Assembly: GCA_034435435.1 (NCBI GenBank) | Contig: DAOTXN010000122.1 | Coordinates: forward strand, 7,548 to 71,547 | DNA length: 64,000 nucleotides | From: DAOTXN01 sp034435435 | GTDB taxonomy: Bacteria; Chloroflexota; Anaerolineae; S140-20 | Reading direction: 5' to 3' | Part shown: in pieces, positions 9,153 through 15,494 of the stretch | How positions within the stretch are numbered: position 1 is the first letter of the stretch | How the letters are laid out: the number at the start of each line of letters is the position of its first letter | Notes under the pieces: model-generated | The model's input: the letters and a program-made list of their open reading frames with translations, nothing else | What the model was told of the DNA's origin: nothing | Database searches by the model: none | Made by a program: the position numbers and the translations under genes

Positions 9153-10685
9153 TTAGGGGGTGTATGTGAGGTCGAGGCGGGGCCGGCGGTCGGTCAATGG
9201 ATATTCGGTGGCGTCTACCCAATAATGCGCGCCCTGGGGCGCGGCGGTGATCATCAGCATGACCCCGAAATTCTGGTCGGGGTGGGCGACCCATTCCTGC
9301 GCCAGGTCGGTGAGGTCAAAAGAGAGCCAGGCCGCGCTGTGGAGGTCCTGGCTGCCCAACGGCCGGCTGTCGTAATCTACGTCGGCGGCCATGCCGGGCT
9401 GGGACCAGGGAAAGTGATACGTGGCGGTATCCGGCTGCCAGGGGCGCAAGATCCGAAAGGCCGAGATGGTGGCCGGGCGCGGTTCGGGCAGGTTCTCGTT
9501 GATAAAGTTGTCCAGGTGAACGTTGAGCACAGCCTGTTGGACGGTAACGCGGGGCGAAAACTGAGCCAGATTGAAGCGCAGCAACACCCGGTCGTAGGGA
9601 AAGCCAAAAAAGATAATGTGAACCTGGTGGTAATCCGCCTTGAGCGTCCGTTCGGGATCCACGGGGTCGTAGGGCGTATCGGGATTGAGCTTGTCTATCC
9701 AGGTATCTTGGACCACCGCCGGGCCGGAGAGCGAGGTCGTCACGACTGGAGAAGCTGAATCCGGCGAAAACACGCCCGCGGCCCACAGCCCCGCCGTGAC
9801 CAACGCCGCGATTAGCGCCAGGCCCACGCCCAGCCAAGCGGAGCGGATGCGGCGAGGGGCCAGGCTGAGCGGCGGAGAGGGTGGTAACACATTATCCGGT
9901 GCGGACTGCGGCTGGGGTGGCGCGGTCCCTTCCAGGGGGTGCAGGGGCGCGCCCTTGACGATGGCGTCGCGCAGGGCTAACGTCTCGGGCATCGGCTCGA
10001 CCTCCAGCTCGGCTTGCAGCACCGCCTGGCACTTTTCAAACTCGCGCAGCGCGGCGGCCCGGTCGCCGGCGCGGTAATACAACTCCATCAGGTGGCGGTA
10101 CAGCTCTTCGCGCAAGGGATCGCGCACCAGCAGGCGCTGGGTGGTGCGGATGGCGCCGGGCAGGTCGCCATTCAGTTTTTGCTGGGCGATGCGCTGCTCC
10201 AAAAGGCGCACGTAGCGCAGGTGCAGGCGGGCCCGCTCGGCCAGCACCCAGTCGTCGTAAAAGCCTTCCAACAGATCGCCCCGGTAGCCCTCGATCAGGG
10301 TTCTCCATTCCTCGTCGCCGGCGGCGTTAGGCGTGAACTGGTCCAGGAGCGCCACGTCCAGCCTGCACGAGGCGTCCGGGTTCCATTGGATCGTCCGGCG
10401 AGTGGTCAGTATCCAGGGCGTGTCTGGGCGGCAAGGCAATTGCTGGCGCAACAGGTGCAGATGCCGGCGCAGGTTGGCCCGGGCCTGGTCTTCGGGGACA
10501 TCGGGCCACAAGGTAAACGCCGCCTGGTCGCGCGGGAGGGGCTGATGGCGGTTCAGGAGCAGGTAGGCGCACAGCTCAAAGGCCTTGGGCGGCGCCGGCA
10601 GAGGTAGGGGCCGCTGGTCGTCCCATATTTGAGGCGCGCCAAAGAGATGTATGCGCAGCACGGTCGCGTTTCCTGGTGTGGTCAT
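9153..10685 (-). CDS. BTAD/SARP-type regulator with a membrane segment and an outer DNRLRE-like domain
   Basis: 510 residues from the ATG at 10685 (MTTPGNATVLRIHLFG, the usual beginning of this family). Residues about 8-105 are a winged-helix DNA-binding domain and 110-255 a BTAD tetratricopeptide-like domain (EEWRTLIEGYRGDLLEGFYDDWV, LLVRDPLREELYRHLMELYYR), as in SARP/AfsR-type activators. A Pro-rich linker leads to one membrane helix at about 300-322 (AWLGVGLALIAALVTAGLWAAG). Residues about 345-510 resemble a DNRLRE/disaggregatase-type beta domain: DTWID, VLLRFNLAQ, WLSFDLTDLAQEWVAHPDQNFGVML and a C-terminal RRPRLDLTYTP. The topology is like ToxR/CadC: DNA-binding part inside, sensing part outside. 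Its targets are unknown; the exported genes just downstream on the same strand are candidates. Confidence 0.8.
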   Translation of the reverse strand: MTTPGNATVLRIHLFGAPQIWDDQRPLPLPAPPKAFELCAYLLLNRHQPLPRDQAAFTLWPDVPEDQARANLRRHLHLLRQQLPCRPDTPWILTTRRTIQWNPDASCRLDVALLDQFTPNAAGDEEWRTLIEGYRGDLLEGFYDDWVLAERARLHLRYVRLLEQRIAQQKLNGDLPGAIRTTQRLLVRDPLREELYRHLMELYYRAGDRAAALREFEKCQAVLQAELEVEPMPETLALRDAIVKGAPLHPLEGTAPPQPQSAPDNVLPPSPPLSLAPRRIRSAWLGVGLALIAALVTAGLWAAGVFSPDSASPVVTTSLSGPAVVQDTWIDKLNPDTPYDPVDPERTLKADYHQVHIIFFGFPYDRVLLRFNLAQFSPRVTVQQAVLNVHLDNFINENLPEPRPATISAFRILRPWQPDTATYHFPWSQPGMAADVDYDSRPLGSQDLHSAAWLSFDLTDLAQEWVAHPDQNFGVMLMITAAPQGAHYWVDATEYPLTDRRPRLDLTYTP

Positions 10686-10860
10686 GGCAAAGATCGAGTT
10701 CCAGTATACAAGGGCGCGGGGATTCGCGCAAACACAAGTAGGACGGCGCGGATGTGTGGGATAGAGCCCGGGTCGGGCGCTGCTTGCCCGCAGGTTGGTA
10801 ATCGCGTAGAATACGTGGGCAGGAAGCGTAACGTGCATCACAAACTCTCAGGAGGCTCCT

Positions 10861-11439
10861 ATGCTAAAAGAACTTGTCCGTAAAAACCGTAGCTATCGTC
10901 GTTTTTATCAAGATGCGCCGGTGTCCCTGGACACGCTGCGTGAGCTGGTGGACCTGGCCCGGCTCTCGGCATCGGGGGCCAACCGCCAGCCGCTCAAGTA
11001 CATTCTTTGCGCCGACCCCGACACCAACGCCAGGATTTTCGCCCACCTGGCTTGGGCCGGTTATCTCACCGACTGGCCCGGCCCGGTGGAGGGCGAGCGC
11101 CCGGCGGCCTACATCGTCATCCTGTGTGACAAAGAGATCGCCGGGTCCGCCGGCGTGGATCACGGCATCGCCGCCCAATCCATCATGCTCGGCGCGACGG
11201 AGCGCGGGCTGGGCGGCTGCATCATCGCCTCGATCAACAAGGAGGCCCTGCGCGAGACGCTGGACATCCCGCCGCGCTACGACATCCTGCTGGCGCTGGC
11301 GCTGGGCAAACCCAAAGAGCAGGTGGTGGTCGACCCGCTCGGTCCGGACGGCGACATCAAGTATTACCGCGACGCTGACGGCGTGCACCACGTGCCCAAG
11401 CGGGCGTTGGACGAATTGATTGTGCAAGCGCATGGATAA
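10861..11439 (+). CDS. Nitroreductase family protein
   Basis: 192 residues. The opening (KELVRKNRSYRRFYQ, ELVDLARLSASGANRQPLKYI) carries the FMN-binding Arg/Ser/Arg pattern of the nitroreductase superfamily. GIAAQSIMLGATERGLGGCII is the family's dimer/FMN helix, and the tail has ILLALALGKPKE. These are NAD(P)H- or ferredoxin-dependent FMN enzymes; the substrate cannot be read from sequence. The start has a strong AGGAGG. The next gene, a 4Fe-4S protein, begins five bases after the stop, which suggests one operon and possibly a ferredoxin electron donor. Confidence 0.9.
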   Translation: MLKELVRKNRSYRRFYQDAPVSLDTLRELVDLARLSASGANRQPLKYILCADPDTNARIFAHLAWAGYLTDWPGPVEGERPAAYIVILCDKEIAGSAGVDHGIAAQSIMLGATERGLGGCIIASINKEALRETLDIPPRYDILLALALGKPKEQVVVDPLGPDGDIKYYRDADGVHHVPKRALDELIVQAHG

Positions 11440-11444
11440 GCGAT

Positions 11445-12398
11445 ATGGCGTCGAATCGAAGGATTGACCGAATCTGGAACCGGCTGGTCAGCCCCTCTAC
11501 CCGCGCCTTTGCGCGTGAGGCCCGACGCACGCCGGGCTACTCGCGCTTTGACTGGCTGCACGGCTATGTCTATGCCCGCTGGCCTTACTTTTACATCCGC
11601 ATGGGCGCCGGCGAGCACTGGCTGGCGCGGCGCTTTGGCCCGGCGCTGGGACGGCTGGTCGAGCGTTTTTTGCCCCACGCGGATGACGGCTCGGCGGCGC
11701 AAGCCTGGGCCGACAGCTATCACGGCAAGGTCGTGCCGCTGGAGGCCGCCGCGCAGCTCGTCAGCGTGCGAGAGGACGTTGACCTGGGCGATCTGGAGCA
11801 GGTCATCCCCTACGCGCGCGCCCGCGACCTGGTGCTGCAGCACCCCCAGCACATCGTAGCGCTCGAGTGCCCCTGCCGGGCCGCCCGCGCCGCGCCGTGC
11901 CTGCCATTAGACGTGTGCCTGATCGTCGGGGAACCCTTTGCCAGCTTTGTGCTCGAGCACCATCCCGCCCGCGCCCGCCGGATCGCGCCCGATGAGGCCG
12001 TGGACATCCTGCGGGCGGAGGACGCGCGCGGGCACGTGCACCACGCCTTTTTCAAAGACGCCATGCTGGGGCGTTTTTATGCCATCTGTAACTGCTGCGC
12101 CTGCTGCTGCGGGGCCATGCACGCCCATCGCAGCGGCACGCCTATGCTGGCGTCGTCGGGCTACGTGGCGCAGGTGGACCCGGACCTGTGCGCCGCGTGC
12201 GAGGCGTGCGCCGAGCATTGCCAGTTCGCGGCGATTGCTGTGGAGAATGGGGCCGCCCAGGTGGATTGGGCGACCTGCATGGGCTGTGGGGTGTGCGTGG
12301 CCCACTGCGCGACGGGGGCGCTGTCGCTGGCGCGCGACCCGGCCAAAGGGGAGCCGCTGGAAATTCAGCAGTTGATGGCGGATGCAGCGCTCACGTGA
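11445..12398 (+). CDS. 4Fe-4S ferredoxin-type protein with extra Cys clusters
   Basis: 317 residues. The C-terminus has two 4Fe-4S motifs: CAACEACAEHC and CMGCGVCVAHC (about residues 250-290). Upstream are two further cysteine groups, ECPCRAARAAPCLPLDVC (about 142-159) and ICNCCACCCGAMHA (about 210-223), which could hold another cluster or metal. The N-terminal 130 residues have no motif I recognise. It probably passes electrons to the adjacent nitroreductase, five bases upstream. The first codons (gaatcgaaggattgaccgaatctg) closely match part of an intergenic repeat at 37508-37531, so the true N-terminus may have been reshaped by that repeat or may begin at a later codon. Confidence 0.8.
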   Translation: MASNRRIDRIWNRLVSPSTRAFAREARRTPGYSRFDWLHGYVYARWPYFYIRMGAGEHWLARRFGPALGRLVERFLPHADDGSAAQAWADSYHGKVVPLEAAAQLVSVREDVDLGDLEQVIPYARARDLVLQHPQHIVALECPCRAARAAPCLPLDVCLIVGEPFASFVLEHHPARARRIAPDEAVDILRAEDARGHVHHAFFKDAMLGRFYAICNCCACCCGAMHAHRSGTPMLASSGYVAQVDPDLCAACEACAEHCQFAAIAVENGAAQVDWATCMGCGVCVAHCATGALSLARDPAKGEPLEIQQLMADAALT

Positions 12399-12564
12399 GG
12401 CCCGCCAGATGTTTCTGGCGGTTTACGCATGGCAGGTTCCACCGACCATCTTGCCACGCCTGGTCGGCGCGCGCGAGCAGCGCGTGCGTCCCCAAGATGC
12501 CGCGCAACAGCGTGCCCAGCGCGCCGGCGTGGGCCGCACACCCGGCTGGTTTTTTGTTGGGGTC

Positions 12565-12649
12565 CGCCCACGGGTAGCATAGGGCCTTGTGCCCGTTGGA
12601 GCCCGCCCACGGGTAGCATAGGGCCTTGTGCCCGTTGGAGCCCGCCCAC
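12565..12649. repeat. Two tandem 39-bp REP-like units plus a partial third
   Basis: The unit cgcccacgggtagcatag...gtgcccgttggagc repeats at 12565 and 12604 with a 39-base period, and its first seven bases return at 12643. Its core, gtagcatagggccttgtg, is the reverse complement of the right arm of the repeats at 14698-14936, so the mod gene is bracketed by related repeats in opposite orientation. The rest of the 333-base gap (12399-12730) holds no gene I can support. Confidence 0.8.
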
Positions 12650-12730
12650 GAGTTGCGCGGCGGGGCGGGCTACGGTATACTCTGGCGTGTTGCCCGGCTG
12701 CGAGAAAAGACCAGCCCCACGGAGGTTGCT

Positions 12731-14695
12731 ATGGTCGAGCTGATCTGGGACGGCAAATACGACGCCCACGGCAAGCGCAGCGCCCCGCTGCGCATCCAAC
12801 TGCCCTTCCAAACCGTCGAAACCGTGAACGAGAGCGCCCAGCAGCGCCAACTGGCGCTGGACCTGTTCAGCGCGGGCCGCCCGGCCGCGTGGCGCAACCG
12901 CCTGATCTGGGGCGACAAGAAATACGTGCTGCCGGCCCTGCTGGACGAGTTTGCCGGGCAGGTGGACTTGATTTACATTGATCCGCCGTTTGCGACAGGG
13001 GCAGATTTTTCCTACAATGTCCAAATTGAAGACGAAAGTTTTATCAAAGAACCCAGTATGCTTGAACAAAAAGCTTACAGAGACACCTGGGGACATGGTT
13101 TGGATTCTTACTTGCAATGGATTTTTGAAACCACTTCGTTGTTGCGAGAATTGTTAAGAGACACAGCAAGTCTCTATCTTCATTGTGAACCTGCGGTAAG
13201 TCACTATATCAAAGCCATTTTGGATGAGGTTTTCGGCCCGAGGAGTTTCGCAAACGAGTTAGTCTGGAAACGTACTGGTTCTCACGGTGGGGCAAAACGA
13301 TATGGCCCTATTCACGATGTAGTACTATTCTACACAAAAAGCGAGAATTTCATCTGGAACCCAGTTTATACAGAATACGGCGATGATTACAAGAAGCGGT
13401 TTAGCTACACCGACCCGGATGGACACCAATTTCAACCGATAAGTTTGATTGCTGCAGGTACCCGGAAAGGTTCAACAGGAAAAGCTTGGCGCGGTATTGA
13501 TGTTACTGGTAAGGGTAATCATTGGCGATATAAAATTGAAAAGCTTGAAGAACTGGATGCGCAGGGCAGAATTTACTGGCCTGATGATGGTGGCTATCCC
13601 CGTTTGAAGCATTATCTCGACGAGTCAAAGGGCAATCCAATACAAGACCTCTGGCTGGATATACCAGCAGTGAATTCTCAGGCGAACGAACGTACTGGCT
13701 ACCCCACCCAAAAACCCGAAGCCTTGCTCGAACGTATCATCCAAGCCTCTTCCAATGAAGGCGACCTCGTCCTCGATTGCTTCTGCGGCTCCGGCACCAC
13801 GGCCGCCGTGGCCGAAAAGCTGGGCCGGCGCTGGATCGCCTGCGACCTGGGCCGCTTTGCCATCCACACCACGCGCAAGCGGCTGCTCAGCCTGCCGGAC
13901 GTGCGCCCGTTCGTGGTGCAAAACCTGGGCAAGTACGAGCGGCAGGCCTGGCAGGCGGCCGAGTTTGGCGGGCCGGAGCAGGCGGCCGGCGTGGCGGCGC
14001 AGTACCGGCGCTTTATTTTAGAGCTATATCACGCCCGCCCCATCCAGGGCTACACCTGGCTGCACGGCCTCAAGAGCGGGCGCATGGTGCACGTGGGCGC
14101 GGTGGATGCGCCCATCTCCCCCGGCGACGTGCAGCAGATCGCGCTGGAATTCCGCAAGGCCACCGGCACGGGTCAAGACGCGCCCAGCGTCAGCGCGGTG
14201 GACGTGCTGGGCTGGGATTTCGCCTTTGAATTGAACGAGGTGGCCCGCCAGCAGGCGGCCCAGGCCAACATCCAGATGCGCTTTCTGCGCATTCCGCGCG
14301 AGGTGCTGGAAAAGAAAGCCGTCGAGCAGGGAGACATCCGGTTTTTTGAGCTGGCCGCCCTGGCGGTGGAGGCGGCGCAAGGCGCCCGCCAGCATTCACG
14401 CGAGGTTACGTTGCGGTTGACCGATTTTGTCATCCCGCCCGACGACGTGCCCACCGACGTGCAGGCGGCCATTACTCATTGGGCGCAGTGGATCGACTAT
14501 TGGGCCGTGGATTGGGACAACAAAGGCGACACCTTTCACAACATGTGGCAGACCTACCGTACCCGCAAAGACAAGACGCTCAAGTTGCAGGCCGGTCACA
14601 AGTATGATGCGCCGGGCGCGTACACGATTATGGTCAAGGTGATTGACATTTTGGGCAACGACACGACCAAGACGTTGCATATCACCGTCCCGTAA
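12731..14695 (+). CDS. mod: Type III restriction-modification system methylase (Mod)
   Basis: 654 residues. It modifies DNA using S-adenosylmethionine and with Res forms a type III complex. DPPF (residues 84-87) precedes FCGSGTT (351-357), the beta-class motif order used by type III Mod proteins; between them lies the expected target-recognition region. The start is the ATG with GGAGG eight bases upstream. Base composition is mosaic: codons before about 12970 and after about 13770 are strongly GC-biased, but the middle is AT-rich (a hand count of 13021-13080 gives 21 G/C in 60). The C-terminus ends in a beta-rich GAYTIMVKVIDILGN segment. The partner res gene lies 800 bases downstream, separated by repeats and a transposase gene. 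Confidence 0.88.
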   Translation: MVELIWDGKYDAHGKRSAPLRIQLPFQTVETVNESAQQRQLALDLFSAGRPAAWRNRLIWGDKKYVLPALLDEFAGQVDLIYIDPPFATGADFSYNVQIEDESFIKEPSMLEQKAYRDTWGHGLDSYLQWIFETTSLLRELLRDTASLYLHCEPAVSHYIKAILDEVFGPRSFANELVWKRTGSHGGAKRYGPIHDVVLFYTKSENFIWNPVYTEYGDDYKKRFSYTDPDGHQFQPISLIAAGTRKGSTGKAWRGIDVTGKGNHWRYKIEKLEELDAQGRIYWPDDGGYPRLKHYLDESKGNPIQDLWLDIPAVNSQANERTGYPTQKPEALLERIIQASSNEGDLVLDCFCGSGTTAAVAEKLGRRWIACDLGRFAIHTTRKRLLSLPDVRPFVVQNLGKYERQAWQAAEFGGPEQAAGVAAQYRRFILELYHARPIQGYTWLHGLKSGRMVHVGAVDAPISPGDVQQIALEFRKATGTGQDAPSVSAVDVLGWDFAFELNEVARQQAAQANIQMRFLRIPREVLEKKAVEQGDIRFFELAALAVEAAQGARQHSREVTLRLTDFVIPPDDVPTDVQAAITHWAQWIDYWAVDWDNKGDTFHNMWQTYRTRKDKTLKLQAGHKYDAPGAYTIMVKVIDILGNDTTKTLHITVP

Positions 14696-14697
14696 CC

Positions 14698-14936
14698 GTA
14701 GCCTAGCCCCTCGTGGGCGTGGGTTCGTGGGCGAAAATAACGGGCACAAGGCCCTATGCTACTTCGATTGGCGTGTTAATGTAGCCTAGCCCCTCGTGGG
14801 CGTGGGTTCGTGAGCGAAAATAACGGGCACAAGGCCCTATGCTACTACTACGTTTCGATTGGCGTGTTAATGTAGCCTAGCCCCTCGTGGGCGTGGGTTC
14901 GTGGGCGAAAATAACGGGCACGAGGCCCTAGACTAC
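14698..14936. repeat. Three direct 65-bp REP-like palindromes
   Basis: Copies lie at 14698-14762, 14781-14845 and 14872-14936. Each begins gtagcctagcccctcgtg and ends gggcacaaggccctatgctac (gactac in the third). The two ends are imperfect inverted repeats (16 of 22 positions pair), so each copy can fold into a long hairpin. The copies are separated by 18 and 26 bases containing ttcgattggcgtgttaat. The first starts two bases after the mod stop codon and the third ends one base before the start codon of the transposase gene. Confidence 0.88.
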
Positions 14937-14937
14937 T

Positions 14938-15435
14938 ATGCCGTGGAACAAACCATATCATCCGCCGCACAACCAGCGGCTCGCTCCCGAATTATACACC
15001 TACTCTGAGCGCGTGTACTTTATCACCATCCGGGCCTATGTGCACCAATCGCCATTCGTGCGAGACGACTTGAACAAACTCATACTGGACACCCTGCGCG
15101 AAGAACAAGAACGCCAGAACTGCGCCGTGTTTACCTACTGCCTGATGCCCGACCACCTGCACTTTCTCGTCAGTCCGCGTCAAGATGGTCTATCGGTATT
15201 AAAGTTTACCGACCAGTACAAAGGCAAATCCACCAATCGCAGTTGGACGACAGGCTGGCAGGGCAAACTCTGGCAACCGCGCTATTATGACCATATCGTG
15301 CGCACCGAAGAGAGTCTGCACGCCATTGCCAAATACATCCTGAATAACCCTGTCCGCCAAGCGTTGGTTGAACACGCCGAGGATTGGCCGTGGAGCGGGC
15401 ACATGAACCCATTGCCCACAACCACCCCATTGTAA
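14938..15435 (+). CDS. REP-associated tyrosine transposase (RAYT, Y1_Tnp/TnpA_REP type)
   Basis: 165 residues. The single-strand nuclease motif HLH (H73/H75) lies in LMPDHLHFLV, and the catalytic Tyr is Y116 or Y117 in WQPRYYDHIVR, followed by the family's AKYILNNPVRQ helix. These are the hallmarks of the REP-associated HUH/Y1 transposases, which process palindromic REP DNA. Three REP-like palindromes sit directly upstream and related ones lie further away, as expected for this family. The ATG is fused to the end of the third palindrome, so no separate ribosome site is visible. It is inserted between mod and res of a type III system. Complete and apparently intact. Confidence 0.9.
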   Translation: MPWNKPYHPPHNQRLAPELYTYSERVYFITIRAYVHQSPFVRDDLNKLILDTLREEQERQNCAVFTYCLMPDHLHFLVSPRQDGLSVLKFTDQYKGKSTNRSWTTGWQGKLWQPRYYDHIVRTEESLHAIAKYILNNPVRQALVEHAEDWPWSGHMNPLPTTTPL

Positions 15436-15494
15436 ACGGGCACAACAATGGGCAAAACCACGTTTTCGATTCGTGCGTTGGAGGTTTGTCACAG

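Noticed and set aside
9153..10841. Upstream start at 10841 for the BTAD regulator
   Set aside because: The 52 extra residues have no family similarity and include Cys/Pro-rich low-quality sequence; homologues begin near the MTTPGNATVLRIHLFG position.
12565..14936. Repeats considered as a CRISPR array
   Set aside because: The units are 39 or 65 bases with palindromic arms, and spacers are similar to each other instead of unique; no cas genes are near. A RAYT transposase explains them better.
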